DNA of 64,000 nt from Paraherbaspirillum soli (GTDB lineage: Bacteria > Pseudomonadota > Gammaproteobacteria > Burkholderiales > Burkholderiaceae_D): assembly GCF_042654985.1 (NCBI RefSeq), contig NZ_JBHSMT010000013.1:372001-436000 (forward strand), written 5' to 3'. Positions 25,551 through 34,583 of the stretch are shown here, piece by piece (position 1 is the stretch's first letter; every line of letters begins with the position of its first letter). Position numbers and translations under genes: made by a program. The notes beneath the pieces are model-generated. The model saw only the letters and a program-made list of their open reading frames with translations, had not been told where the DNA came from and made no database searches.

Positions 25551-26315
25551 ATGGCTTACAAAGTTCTGGTCTCTGCGCTCGCCGCCACACTCGCATTGGG
25601 CGGTTGTGCCTCAGTGGCCAACATGGATGTATCCAAACTGACTGAAGCAGGCACCACCGCATTCAAGGCGGCAACGCTGAGCGACGCAGAGGTCCAAAAC
25701 TTCTCGGCGCAATCGTGCGCCGAGAGCGATACGCAAAACAAGATCGCTGCGCCCAAGGACAAATATTCGCTGCGCCTGAATAAGGTCGTCGCAGGCTTCG
25801 CCCCAAGCATCAACGGTCAGCCGACCAATTACAAGGTATATCTGACGCAGGAACCGAACGCCTGGGCCATGGCAAACGGCTGTATTCGGGTCTATAGCGG
25901 CTTGATGGACATGATGACCGACGATGAATTGCGCGGCGTGATCGGCCATGAAATGGGACACGTTGCACTAGGCCACTCGAAGAAAGCGATGCAGGCCGCC
26001 TACGGCGTATCGGCAGCGCGTAGCGCAGTTTCCTCCGCCGGCGGCTCGGTCGTCGCCAGCCTGTCGGCATCGCAACTGGGCGACCTCACCGAGAAAGTGA
26101 TCAACGCGCAATTCTCGCAATCGCAGGAAAGCGCCGCCGACGATTATTCGTTTGATTTATTGACGACGCAAAAAATGAATCGCAAGGGTTTGGTCACTGC
26201 GTTCCAGAAACTGGCCAAACTGGATGGCGGCAAAGGCGCCAGTATGTTGAGTTCGCACCCGGCATCGGCCGACCGGGCGCAGCACATTCAGCAGCGGATT
26301 GATCAAAATAAATAA
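25551..26315 (+). CDS. M48-family zinc metalloprotease, periplasmic lipoprotein
   Basis: This 254-aa protein begins with a lipoprotein signal peptide; the lipobox LGGC places the lipidated Cys at about residue 20. The zinc-protease motif HEMGH lies near residue 133 (VIGHEMGHVALGHSKK), followed by a downstream ESAADDYS segment that supplies the third zinc ligand (Glu). It resembles YcaL/LoiP-type M48 proteases, which act in outer-membrane quality control. The gene stands alone, with a terminator behind it. Confidence 0.9.
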   Translation: MAYKVLVSALAATLALGGCASVANMDVSKLTEAGTTAFKAATLSDAEVQNFSAQSCAESDTQNKIAAPKDKYSLRLNKVVAGFAPSINGQPTNYKVYLTQEPNAWAMANGCIRVYSGLMDMMTDDELRGVIGHEMGHVALGHSKKAMQAAYGVSAARSAVSSAGGSVVASLSASQLGDLTEKVINAQFSQSQESAADDYSFDLLTTQKMNRKGLVTAFQKLAKLDGGKGASMLSSHPASADRAQHIQQRIDQNK

Positions 26316-26356
26316 AAGGCTGAATTTCGCGTTGTAGCCAAACGCTTTTGAAATGT

Positions 26357-26388
26357 GAGCCCGGCATCGTTGATGCCGGGCCTTTTTT
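26357..26388. terminator. Rho-independent terminator between the M48 gene and purU
   Basis: The 10-bp stem GCCCGGCATC/GATGCCGGGC with a 3-base loop is followed by TTTTTT on the plus strand. It ends the M48 transcript and lies at the convergent end of purU. Confidence 0.85.
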
Positions 26389-26402
26389 CTGGGACTTCCG
26401 GC

Positions 26403-27272
26403 TTACTTGAACACCACCGTTTTATACCCGTTCAGCAAAATCCGATGCTCGATAAAACATTTGACCGCCCTTGCCAGCACCACGCATTCCACGTCGCGAC
26501 CGATCGCGGTGAGCGCATCCGGCGCCATCGAATGATCGACCCGCGCCACGTCTTGCTCGATGATCGGCCCTTCGTCCAGATCGCCGGTCACGAAATGAGC
26601 GGTGGCGCCGATCAGCTTGACGCCGCGGTCATGCGCTTGATAATACGGCTTGGCGCCCTTGAAGCTGGGCAGGAAAGAATGGTGGATATTGATCGCCCGC
26701 CCCTTCAATGCGCTGCACATGGCCGGCGAAAGAATCTGCATGTAGCGCGCCAGCACCACCAGATCAATGTTATTGGCCTCGACGATCTCCAGCACCCGGG
26801 CTTCCTGCGCTTGCTTGGCTTCAGGCGAAGCACCCGCTGCCAGCGGCAGGTGATGAAACGGAATGTTATAGCTGGCAGCCAGTTGATAAAAATCGGTGTG
26901 ATTGGAAACAATCGCAGGAATCTCTACCGGCAACAAGCCGCTCTTGTAGCGGAACAGCAAGTCGTTCAGGCAATGCCCGATCTTGGACACCATCAGCATC
27001 ATGCGCGGCTTCTTGCCGGCATCATTCAATTGCCAGTGCATCTGCATGGTATCGGCCAGCGCCGCGAACTTTGCGCGCAACGCCTGATCGGAGAGAGTCG
27101 GATCTTCCGATGAAAAATGGACGCGCATGAAGAACAGCTGCGATTGGGCATCGCCGAATTGCGCGGAGTCGATAATATTGCAGCCGTGCTCGGCCAAAAA
27201 GCCCGAGACGCGATTAACAATCCCGCGTTGATCAACGCAGGACAAGGTGAGAATGTATTCCGGATGGCTCAT
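26403..27272 (-). CDS. purU: Formyltetrahydrofolate deformylase
   Basis: This enzyme hydrolyses 10-formyl-THF to formate and THF, balancing the one-carbon pool. It has 289 aa (280 in E. coli). An N-terminal ACT domain (about 1-80, ILTLSCVDQRGIVNRVSGFL) is followed by the formyltransferase domain with NIHHSFLPSFKGAKPY and the catalytic Asp in GDLDEGPIIEQD near residue 230. The ATG at 27272 (SHPEYILTL) is chosen over an upstream in-frame GTG at 27296 because the family similarity starts there. Confidence 0.95.
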   Translation of the reverse strand: MSHPEYILTLSCVDQRGIVNRVSGFLAEHGCNIIDSAQFGDAQSQLFFMRVHFSSEDPTLSDQALRAKFAALADTMQMHWQLNDAGKKPRMMLMVSKIGHCLNDLLFRYKSGLLPVEIPAIVSNHTDFYQLAASYNIPFHHLPLAAGASPEAKQAQEARVLEIVEANNIDLVVLARYMQILSPAMCSALKGRAINIHHSFLPSFKGAKPYYQAHDRGVKLIGATAHFVTGDLDEGPIIEQDVARVDHSMAPDALTAIGRDVECVVLARAVKCFIEHRILLNGYKTVVFK

Positions 27273-27363
27273 GATATTTTTGTGGCGACAGAACACTGCG
27301 CGCTTTAGCGATGGGCGAAAAGCGCTATTGTCGCATGACTATTAATGCGGCACATAAACAAAA

Positions 27364-27484
27364 GGGCACCTCTAAAAACCTACTGCGCGACCCAATCTCT
27401 GGGCTGCGATGCTCACCGTACCTCCGTACGGCTGCGCTTCTCGCCCAGACCTTGGGCCGCTCGCTACGGTTTTTAAAGGCGCCC
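27364..27484. repeat. 3'-end-associated palindromic repeat (GGGCACCTCTAAAAACC family), copy A
   Basis: A long inverted repeat: GGGCACCTCTAAAAACC at the left, GGTTTTTAAAGGCGCCC at the right, with the inner palindrome CCGTACCTCCGTACGG. It lies 98 bases behind the bactofilin stop codon. Related copies are at 39974, 45904, 52754 and 62868. Confidence 0.8.
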
Positions 27485-27486
27485 AA

Positions 27487-27518
27487 AACCAGGGTGCCTT
27501 CTTAAGGACGCCCTGGTT
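27487..27518. terminator. Possible hairpin terminator downstream of the bactofilin gene
   Basis: AACCAGGG and CCCTGGTT form an 8-bp stem with an inner CCTT/AAGG pairing; GTTTTG follows on the plus strand. On the minus strand, the direction of the bactofilin gene, the tract after the hairpin is TTTTGG. Modest support. Confidence 0.35.
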
Positions 27519-27581
27519 GTTTTGCTACTATCACGACCCGATCTACAACGAGTCTCGGCTTTGCGATTATTGGCTGCTTAC

Positions 27582-28130
27582 TTAAACGGCTGTAGTCGGC
27601 GTTGCCTTGGGGCTATGTGAAGTACCGACTTGCACTTCACCGGTCAGTTGACCGCCTTCTTCAATCACCACCTTGCCGTAGCGAATTTTCCCGGAAACCT
27701 TGCCGGTCGAATAAATTACCAGTTTTTCACGGACAATCAGATCGCCGTCAAATTCGCCGTAGATCTCGGCCAGGTCGATTTCAGCCGAACCCTTGAAAGC
27801 ACCCTTCTCGGCAATGTGAATCACGCGTGAATTCATGGTTGCTTCAACTCGCCCCTCGACCACCAGCGTGTCGCAATCGGTAATTTCAACGCCCTTGAGC
27901 TTGATATTGGGACCGACGATCAGCTTGCTGCCGATTTCATTTGTGCTGGAGATGTTTGATGCGCTGGAGGAAGAAACTGGTGCGCTTGGGACGCTGGACT
28001 TGGGAATGGCGCTGGTACTGCCGGAACCGAGATTGCTGGTGCTGCTGGGACTGCTGAAAGGCGAACTGGGGGTGGGTGAGCTAGGGGTGGGTGTTTCTCG
28101 CTTACCGAAAAGCGTTTCTGATCTAAGCAT
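27582..28130 (-). CDS. Bactofilin (polymer-forming cytoskeletal protein)
   Basis: This 182-aa bactofilin self-assembles into filaments without nucleotide and acts in cell shape or polar organisation. The N-terminal 65 residues are disordered and rich in Ser and Pro. The beta-helical core spans about 68-165 with repeated GxxV/I rungs (KLIVGPNIKLKGVEI, TLVVEGRVEA, GEFDGDLIV, GKVSGKIRYGKVVIEEGGQL). A short tail follows. It is monocistronic. The long Ser/Pro linker is longer than in the shortest family members but not unusual. Confidence 0.93.
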   Translation of the reverse strand: MLRSETLFGKRETPTPSSPTPSSPFSSPSSTSNLGSGSTSAIPKSSVPSAPVSSSSASNISSTNEIGSKLIVGPNIKLKGVEITDCDTLVVEGRVEATMNSRVIHIAEKGAFKGSAEIDLAEIYGEFDGDLIVREKLVIYSTGKVSGKIRYGKVVIEEGGQLTGEVQVGTSHSPKATPTTAV

Positions 28131-28377
28131 GTGAACTCCTGAAAAGTGGTGGGCATCGATGAGGAGTCGATTTCAACTGACCCGACAAGACGATCAAAGT
28201 CTCCAGCTTTTGAGGAGGCCTACAGGCAAAAGTTCATGATTAAAATGCGCCAAATTGTAACTGGATGTCATACAAGCCTCACCATCAATCAGTCGTGCTC
28301 TATTGACTTTCCATTGACGATCAGTCATCTTTCGGCAGGGTAATAATTACAAACACCATTCAGGGAAGAAAACCGTA

Positions 28378-29472
28378 ATGAGTACACCAACTTTTGACGC
28401 CTCGCCTTTTGCCGATGCGTCTCACCGGCCGCCAACATCGCAGCCGCAAATCGAAGCGCTTTCGTTCTCCGGACGGGGTGGCGAATATTTCCGCATCTGG
28501 ATAGTCAATCTTCTCCTGACCATCGTCACGCTTGGCATTTATTCGGCATGGGCCAAGGTGCGCCGCACTCGCTACTTCTATGACAACACCAGCGTCGCCG
28601 GCAGCAGCTTCGAGTATCACGGCAATCCGATTGCGATTTTGAAGGGGCGAATTATTGCAGTGGTCATGATTGCAGCCTATAACATTGCCTTTCGGATTTC
28701 CCCGATAGTTGGCCTGATTACAATGGCCATTTTGCTGGCTGTCATGCCATGGCTGATCTGGAAGAGCTACCAATTCAAACTGTACAACTCAAGCTATCGC
28801 GGCATCCGCTTCGGCTTTCGCGGTAGTGTCGGTCAGTCCTACCTGAATTACCTGCTGCTGCCGATATTGAGCGGCCTCAGTCTCGGTTTGTTGGCCCCGC
28901 TCGTGCATCAGCGAACCAAAAAATATCTGCACAGCGAGAGCAAATTCGGCGCCACGCATTTTTCGTTCAATGCCGGCGTCGGCGCTTTTTACAAAACTTA
29001 TTTGCTGAGCTTCGGCATTGCCTTGCTTGGTTACATCGTGATCTTTGCCTTGTTCGGCAGCACCTTGGTCGTGCTGTTCTCCGACCTGAAACACGGGGGT
29101 TCGGCTGTTTTCGGCAGCATCGGCTTGATGATGTTTTCCCTGTACGCATGGACATTCTTCATCGTCCCGCTGTTCCTGACGATGATCCAGAATCTGATCT
29201 GGAGCGGCACCAAACTCGGCGAGCACCAATTCCATAGCAAGATGAAATGGTCGAAAATGACTTTCATCATGATTACCAACCTGATCGGCATCGCCCTCAC
29301 ACTTGGCTTGTTCACGCCGTTCGCGCACATCCGCGCGATGAAGTATCGGATTGAATCGATAGACCTGACCACCAGCGGTTCGCTCGATCATTTCCTGGCC
29401 GATGCAGAAGCGCAAGGCTCGGCCGCCAGCGAAGGAATGGCCGATTTGCTGGACTTCGACCTTTCCCTGTAA
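28378..29472 (+). CDS. DUF898 (YjgN-type) integral membrane protein
   Basis: This 364-aa inner-membrane protein of unknown function has a short cytoplasmic N-terminus that contains FSGRGGEYFRIWIVNLLLT. Several strongly hydrophobic segments follow, arranged as two related halves; each has a motif of the type LxLGIYSAWAKVRRTRYFY or LGLFTPFAHIRAMKY. This repeat is characteristic of DUF898. The next gene codes for an M48 metalloprotease, a pairing often seen for this family, so the two may work together in membrane protein quality control (inference). Confidence 0.88.
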   Translation: MSTPTFDASPFADASHRPPTSQPQIEALSFSGRGGEYFRIWIVNLLLTIVTLGIYSAWAKVRRTRYFYDNTSVAGSSFEYHGNPIAILKGRIIAVVMIAAYNIAFRISPIVGLITMAILLAVMPWLIWKSYQFKLYNSSYRGIRFGFRGSVGQSYLNYLLLPILSGLSLGLLAPLVHQRTKKYLHSESKFGATHFSFNAGVGAFYKTYLLSFGIALLGYIVIFALFGSTLVVLFSDLKHGGSAVFGSIGLMMFSLYAWTFFIVPLFLTMIQNLIWSGTKLGEHQFHSKMKWSKMTFIMITNLIGIALTLGLFTPFAHIRAMKYRIESIDLTTSGSLDHFLADAEAQGSAASEGMADLLDFDLSL

Positions 29473-29580
29473 AACCTGCTCAGGGTGTACTGCCAGGTAA
29501 CACACGGCAATATGGGGCATGCCTTTAGATAGACGGCATGCCCCAATCTCCATTTTTCCAAACGATCAAATTGCCAAGCT

Positions 29581-30570
29581 ATGGTCATACCCGCGTTTTA
29601 TTTCGATGGCAAAACCTCACGCAAGCATGCGGTCGAACTGACTGTCGAAGCAGGCGTCGCCACCATTACCGGGGAAGCCGAGCGGCAGTGCCCGATCACC
29701 GAGTTGCGCGTATCCGAGCGGTTCGCCCACGCAGCACGCAAGGTGACCTTTCCCGACGGCGCTTATCTGGAAATCGCAGACAACAATGCCTTCACTGAAT
29801 TGCTGTCCATTACCGGTTATCAGGATTCGCTGGTAGTCAGGATGCAGCAAAACTGGCGCACCAGCCTGCAGGCGGCCGCATTGCTGGTGATTATTCTGGT
29901 ACTCGGCTATCTGTATTTGTTGCCGGCTGCGTCCGGCCTGATTGCCGATGCGGTGCCGGAATCGGTCGAGCGCCGCATCGGACAAGGTGCCCTGGAGGCT
30001 CTCGATCAGCGTTTTTTCAGCCCTTCAACGCTGTCCCAGCAGCAGCGCGATGCCATCATCAGCCGCTTCGGCGCCATGCAGCCGCCGCGCGAAGATGCGC
30101 CCGCCTATCGGATTATTTTTCGCAAAAGTAAAATCGGCCCGAATGCCTTTGCCCTTCCCTCCGGCGACATCCTCCTGACCGATGAGCTGGTCAGGCTGGT
30201 CGATGACGACGATGCATTGATGGGGGTACTTGCGCATGAACTGGGACACTTGCATCAACGCCACTTGATGCGCCGCTTGATTCAGAGTTCCGCGATTGCG
30301 GCCGCTGCCGCGGTCGTGTTCGGCGATGCCTCTACGCTGCTGGCGAGCATCCCGCCGGTGATACTCGACCTGAAATATTCGCGTGACGTTGAACTGGAAG
30401 CGGATGACTATGCGATTGCAATGTTCAAGGCCAACGGCATCAGCATGAGCAAACTGGCCCGCATCTTTGAAAAACTCGACAGCGGACCGTCCACCTACGC
30501 TACCTATCTATCGACTCACCCGGCCAGCCAGGAGCGTATTGCGCGGATATTGAAGGCGCAAACGGAGTAG
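29581..30570 (+). CDS. M48-family membrane metalloprotease, partner of DUF898 protein
   Basis: This 329-aa protein. Residues 1-90 form a soluble domain, residues about 98-118 one membrane segment (AALLVIILVLGYLYLLPAA), and residues about 150-325 an M48 protease domain with HELGH (VLAHELGHLHQRHL, about residue 219). The third zinc ligand is in VELEADDYAIAMF. The ATG at 29581 lies 108 bases behind the DUF898 gene and the two are probably one operon. Substrates are unknown. Confidence 0.88.
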   Translation: MVIPAFYFDGKTSRKHAVELTVEAGVATITGEAERQCPITELRVSERFAHAARKVTFPDGAYLEIADNNAFTELLSITGYQDSLVVRMQQNWRTSLQAAALLVIILVLGYLYLLPAASGLIADAVPESVERRIGQGALEALDQRFFSPSTLSQQQRDAIISRFGAMQPPREDAPAYRIIFRKSKIGPNAFALPSGDILLTDELVRLVDDDDALMGVLAHELGHLHQRHLMRRLIQSSAIAAAAAVVFGDASTLLASIPPVILDLKYSRDVELEADDYAIAMFKANGISMSKLARIFEKLDSGPSTYATYLSTHPASQERIARILKAQTE

Positions 30571-30607
30571 TCGGGAATGCGCGGCGAACGCCGCGCAATG
30601 ATCGATT

Positions 30608-31582
30608 TCAGACCGCCATCGGCGCGGTCAGTGGCGCATGGTGCTGGTAGTCCTCAAGCGTGAAGTCGCCCGGCTCCACTTTTTCCAGCCATTCCGGCTC
30701 ATACTTGCCGGTCTTCGCGTAATCCGGAATGCGGTCCGACAAGACCAATTTTGGCGCCGGATAAGGCTCGCGCTTCAATTGCTCTTCCAGCATCGGCAGA
30801 TGGTTCTCGTAAATGTGCGCATCGCCGATAAAGTAGGTAAACCAGCGCGGCGTATAGCCGGTCAAACGGCCGACCAAATGCAATAGCGCGGCGCCCTCTG
30901 CCAGGTTGAATGGCGTGCCCAAGCCAATGTCGTTGCTTCTGATATACAGGCACAGCGATATTTCCTTGGTCGACGCATTCGGAATGAACTGATAAAGCAG
31001 ATGACATGCGGGCAGCGCAATCGCATCCAGCTCGGCACAATTCCAGCCATGAAACAAGATGCGCCGGCTGCCGGGATTCTTGATGATGGTGTCGAGGCAA
31101 TCACGCAGCTGATCGATCGCCTTATAGAGAAGCACCTTGTTCTTGCCATCCTCCTGCAACGTCGATACCACGCTGAAGCCGCGTCGTTGAGCGTCTTCAA
31201 TCTGGCGCGAGTTATCGGCGTCGAGCAATTTATAAGCAGGCCATGCGCGCCATTGGACGCCATAGACCGGGCCCAGGTCGTCTTCTTGAAGACGGTAGGG
31301 GTTGGCCAGCCACTCGGCGTTTTCGTTGGCGTTCTGGTCCCAGACTTTACAACCCAGCGCGCGAAAATCGGCAGCGCTGCGTGACGCTCTCAAGAACCCC
31401 ACCAATTCACCGACCACCGATTTGAATGCGAGCCGCTTGGTCGTCACCGCCGGGAAACCGTCCTTTTGCAGGTCAAAGCGCATCATCGCGCCAGGGACGC
31501 TGAGGGTCCTGGTTCCGGTTCGATTTTCCTGCCAGCTTCCTGTTTCGAGGACGGTTCGGACGAGGGAGAGGTATTGGTTCAT
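30608..31582 (-). CDS. thyA: Thymidylate synthase, long form
   Basis: This enzyme methylates dUMP to dTMP with methylene-THF. It has 324 aa against 264 in E. coli; the extra length is mainly an insertion at about residues 118-157, behind GPVYGVQWRAWP. Catalytic Cys193 lies in LPACHLLYQF, and the dUMP/folate-binding RSNDIGLGTPFNLAEGAALLHL is intact. The open frame continues 34 codons upstream to 31684, but the ATG at 31582 (NQYLSLVRTVLETG) matches the family start. Confidence 0.95.
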   Translation of the reverse strand: MNQYLSLVRTVLETGSWQENRTGTRTLSVPGAMMRFDLQKDGFPAVTTKRLAFKSVVGELVGFLRASRSAADFRALGCKVWDQNANENAEWLANPYRLQEDDLGPVYGVQWRAWPAYKLLDADNSRQIEDAQRRGFSVVSTLQEDGKNKVLLYKAIDQLRDCLDTIIKNPGSRRILFHGWNCAELDAIALPACHLLYQFIPNASTKEISLCLYIRSNDIGLGTPFNLAEGAALLHLVGRLTGYTPRWFTYFIGDAHIYENHLPMLEEQLKREPYPAPKLVLSDRIPDYAKTGKYEPEWLEKVEPGDFTLEDYQHHAPLTAPMAV

Positions 31583-31777
31583 TTGAAATTTCCGAGCGAG
31601 CTTGGGGGTGGTTTGTCTGTGCAATGCAAAGCGCACGGGCTGATCGTTATTGTTTTGAAATTGGATTTTCTCGTTGCTTCGCATGGTCGAGCGTCGAGGA
31701 GGCGTTTATTGTAAACGATGAGGAATCATTCGACGCTCCGGAAATATCGTCACGACGGTCAGCGCTTGTCAGTAGGC

Positions 31778-31811
31778 AAAAAAATGCCCCGACCAAGTCG
31801 GGGCATTTTTT
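31778..31811 (-). terminator. Rho-independent terminator of tRNA-Ser
   Basis: The perfect 8-bp stem GCCCCGAC/GTCGGGGC with a CAA loop is flanked by A-runs and T-runs on both sides, so it can act in both directions. It lies just behind the 3' end of the tRNA gene and shields thyA from read-through. Confidence 0.85.
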
Positions 31812-31817
31812 CATATC

Positions 31818-31907
31818 TGGCGGAAGGTGTGAGATTCGAACTCACGAAGGCTTTAACACCTCGCCAGTTTTCAAGACTGGTGCATTCAACCGCTCTGCCA
31901 ACCTTCC
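31818..31907 (-). tRNA. tRNA-Ser (anticodon UGA)
   Basis: A 90-nt class II tRNA with a long variable arm. The acceptor stem GGAAGGT pairs with ACCTTCC, the CCA end is encoded, the anticodon loop is CTTGAAA (anticodon TGA), and the T loop is GTTCGAATC. The anticodon reads UCA codons. Confidence 0.96.
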
Positions 31908-31999
31908 GGGAAGGGCGCCATTATACCCAATTTGCCACACCATAACGATGCGACGCGTTCAAATTGTTGAAATTTTCCTGTCCCGCACTACCGGTCGCT

Positions 32000-33256
32000 T
32001 CAATCCTGCAAAAACATTTGCTGCAAATCATTCAGGAAGCGCTGCCCCAGCACAGTTGGCTTGATCAGTTTGTGGTCGCGATACAGCAAGCCTTTGGCTT
32101 CGGCTTGATTCAACGCTTTTTCGATCGCGTTCAGAGCCAGTCCGGTCCGCTCGCCAAACAAATTCACTTCGAAACCGTCAGTCAGACGCAGTGCATTGAG
32201 CATGAATTCGAAGCCAAGATCGTCGCGACCGATTTCGACCTCTTCCTGCACCACGTTGCCCAGGCGGCTGTGCTCCAGATAGGCCTTCGGTTGTTTGTAA
32301 CGCATCTGGCGGATCACCCGATGCGGGAACGACAGCTTGGAATGCGCGCCCGCGCCAATCCCAAGGTAGTCGCCAAATTGCCAGTAGTTCAAATTGTGGC
32401 GCGCTTGCCGGCCGGCTTGGGCGTATGCCGACACTTCGTAGTGACCGTAACCCGCGGCGCCGGTTTGGGCGGCGATCATATCCTGCATTTCGGCGCTGGC
32501 ATCGTCGTCCGGCACCACCGGCGGATATTTGGCGAAGTAGGTATTGGGCTCCAGCGTCAGGTGGTAGAGCGACAAATGCGGCGGCGCAAAGCCGATGGCG
32601 GTGGCGACGTCCTGGCGCGCTTCTTCCAGCGTTTGCGACGGCAGCGCATACATCAAGTCGAGATTGAAATTATCGAAAGTCAATTGCGCTATTTCGACTG
32701 CGCGCCGTGCTTCGCCGTCATCGTGAATCCGTCCCAGCGCTTGCAGGTGACGGCCATTGAAGCTCTGGATGCCGATCGACAAGCGATTGATGCCGCTGTT
32801 CCGATAGGATTTGAATTTTTCGACTTCGAAGGTGCCCGGATTGGCTTCCATCGTTATTTCAGCCGCCCCGTCCAGCGGCAGCAGCGAACGGATGTCCGAC
32901 ATCAGACGGTCGAGTCCGGCAGCCGACATCAAACTGGGCGTGCCGCCGCCGATAAAGATCGAGTAGATCTTGCGCCCCCAGATCAGCGGCAACGCGGCTT
33001 CCAGATCGGCACGCAAGGCAGCCAGGTATTCCTGTTCCGGAAAACCGCCGGTGGCTTCATGCGAATTGAAATCGCAATACGGGCATTTTTTTACGCACCA
33101 CGGAAAATGTACATACAGCGACAACGGCGGCAGCGCCGACAGGCTCAAGCTCCCGGGCTGCAAATAAGCGAGCGCCGCCTGTGCCGCAGCGGACGGTTTG
33201 TCGGCTGCCCGGTCCTTGGCTTGACCTGGCATGCCGATTGGCTTGATCGGGATCAA
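32000..33256 (-). CDS. hemW: Radical SAM heme chaperone HemW
   Basis: This 418-aa protein resembles oxygen-independent coproporphyrinogen oxidase but in the HemW subgroup, which hands heme to target proteins. The radical SAM motif is WCVKKCPYCDFNSH (CxxxCxxC, about residue 54), followed by SIFIGGGTPSLM. The long N-terminal extension (about 45 residues before LYVHFPWC) is Ala-rich and the start could lie slightly further in. It lacks the extra N-terminal motif of true HemN. The start overlaps the rdgB stop by 4 bases, so the two are coupled; this pairing is common in proteobacteria. Confidence 0.93.
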   Translation of the reverse strand: MIPIKPIGMPGQAKDRAADKPSAAAQAALAYLQPGSLSLSALPPLSLYVHFPWCVKKCPYCDFNSHEATGGFPEQEYLAALRADLEAALPLIWGRKIYSIFIGGGTPSLMSAAGLDRLMSDIRSLLPLDGAAEITMEANPGTFEVEKFKSYRNSGINRLSIGIQSFNGRHLQALGRIHDDGEARRAVEIAQLTFDNFNLDLMYALPSQTLEEARQDVATAIGFAPPHLSLYHLTLEPNTYFAKYPPVVPDDDASAEMQDMIAAQTGAAGYGHYEVSAYAQAGRQARHNLNYWQFGDYLGIGAGAHSKLSFPHRVIRQMRYKQPKAYLEHSRLGNVVQEEVEIGRDDLGFEFMLNALRLTDGFEVNLFGERTGLALNAIEKALNQAEAKGLLYRDHKLIKPTVLGQRFLNDLQQMFLQD

Positions 33257-33837
33257 CGCAATTTCTCGACGAGCGCGCGCAGCGCCTGACCGCGATGCGA
33301 CAAGGCATTTTTTTCGGCAGGGCTTAATTCAGCGGCGGTTTTATTCAGGTCTTCCAATAAGAAGTACGGGTCATAACCGAAGCCGCCGGCGCCACGCGCC
33401 TCGGCAATGATGCGGCCATTCCAGCGGCCGTCGGCAATCACCGGTTGCGGATCGTCGGCATGCCGCACGAACACCAGCACGCAATAATAATAGGCCGACT
33501 TATCGGCATGCGATGCCAGGTCGGCAATCAGTTTACGGTTGTTTTCTGCGTCCGACTTGGGTTCGCCGGCATAGCGCGCCGATAGCACGCCGGGCGCACC
33601 GTTCAAGGCATTCACGCAAACGCCGGAGTCATCCGCCAGCGCCGGCAAGCCGGTCAGGCGCGATGCGTGACGCGCCTTGGTCAGCGCGTTTTCAACAAAA
33701 GTCAGGTACGGTTCGTCGGCTTCGGGGACATCGAATTCACCCTGCGGCCGCACTTCGAAATCGACCTGCGCCAGCATTTGGCTGAATTCTTTTAATTTAC
33801 CGGCGTTATTGGACGCCAGAACCAGGGTGCGCGACAT
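33253..33837 (-). CDS. rdgB: dITP/XTP (non-canonical purine NTP) pyrophosphatase
   Basis: This enzyme removes dITP, ITP and XTP from the nucleotide pool. It has 194 aa with the Ham1 motifs LASNNAGKLKEF at the N-terminus, the metal and base-binding block FVENALTKARHA, ALADDSGVCVNAL and GFGYDPYF. The ATG at 33837 is used; the longer frame to 33879 adds unrelated residues. hemW follows with a 4-bp overlap. Confidence 0.95.
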   Translation of the reverse strand: MSRTLVLASNNAGKLKEFSQMLAQVDFEVRPQGEFDVPEADEPYLTFVENALTKARHASRLTGLPALADDSGVCVNALNGAPGVLSARYAGEPKSDAENNRKLIADLASHADKSAYYYCVLVFVRHADDPQPVIADGRWNGRIIAEARGAGGFGYDPYFLLEDLNKTAAELSPAEKNALSHRGQALRALVEKLR

Positions 33838-33943
33838 AGGCAACTCGTAGCAAATTTGGAAAAGTCGGTACTTTAGCACCGGACAGGAGCGGCCGTTGGA
33901 TTCTGCAAACCAATGCTGCTGAGGAAATATTGAGATTTAGCCA

Positions 33944-34039
33944 GTAGGGCGGAAAAGCGTAGCGTCTTCCGCCGTTGGATGTGCCGCCCGCGCTTGATGC
34001 ATCCAAAACGGCGGATAACGCTTCGCTCATCCACCCTAC
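33944..34039. repeat. Dispersed palindromic repeat, GTAGGGCGGA family, copy 3
   Basis: This 96-bp element has ends GTAGGGCGGAAAAGCGTAGC and TTCGCTCATCCACCCTAC. Relative to copy 1 it is in the opposite orientation, but the internal blocks CCGCCGTTGGATG and GCATCCAAAACGGCGGAT are shared. It lies between rdgB and a GNAT gene. Confidence 0.8.
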
Positions 34040-34049
34040 AGCAATTTAG

Positions 34050-34562
34050 TTAAGCAACCCGCTTACCCAAAATCACCAAATCGCGTTCGATGCCATCCAG
34101 GGTAGCGACCCGCGGCATATCGGCCCAACGCTCGAAACCGAAAGCATCGAACAATTTCAGGCTAGCCTGGTTGTGACCGAAAATAAATCCGAGCAAGGTA
34201 TGTACGCCCAGACTCGGCGCAACGTCGATCGCGTGCGTCAGCAGGTAACGGCCAATGCCTTTGCCGCGTGCATCATGGCGGATGTAGATCGACAATTCGG
34301 CGGTGCCGGCATAAGCCGGCCGGCCGTAAAAGTCCGAGTACGACAGCCAGCCCAGAATCGTCGGCTGGCCATCCGCGCCGGCCTGCTCCACCACCCACAA
34401 CGGCCTGCGCTGCGGATTGTGATGGTCAAACCATGCCTGCCGCGATGCTACCGACACCGGTTCGGTATCGGCAGTGACTTCGCGCGAAGCCACAGTGCTG
34501 TTGTAGATATCGACAATGGCCGGCAAATCCTGCTGGCGCGCCAGCCTGTGGCTATAGTTCAT
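34050..34562 (-). CDS. GNAT N-acetyltransferase, phosphinothricin acetyltransferase-like
   Basis: This 170-aa GNAT protein begins with RLARQQDLPAIVDIYNSTV, which, with TADTEPVS, is typical of the Pat/MnaT (YncA) subgroup that acetylates L-amino acid-like substrates such as methionine sulfone or phosphinothricin. Motif A (DARGKGIGRYLL) binds the acetyl-CoA pyrophosphate, and LGFIFGHNQASLKLFDAFGF is motif B. No operon partner is evident. The true substrate is unknown. Confidence 0.88.
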   Translation of the reverse strand: MNYSHRLARQQDLPAIVDIYNSTVASREVTADTEPVSVASRQAWFDHHNPQRRPLWVVEQAGADGQPTILGWLSYSDFYGRPAYAGTAELSIYIRHDARGKGIGRYLLTHAIDVAPSLGVHTLLGFIFGHNQASLKLFDAFGFERWADMPRVATLDGIERDLVILGKRVA

Positions 34563-34583
34563 ACGAATCTACTCAAACGAAAA

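Noticed and set aside
30578..30597. Hairpin TGCGCGGCG/CGCCGCGCA between the M48 gene and thyA as a terminator
   Set aside because: The stem is strong but no T-run follows on either strand, so it was not listed as a terminator.
31818..31907. tRNA-Ser as a phage or island attachment site
   Set aside because: No integrase and no second copy of the tRNA 3' end is visible in the window.
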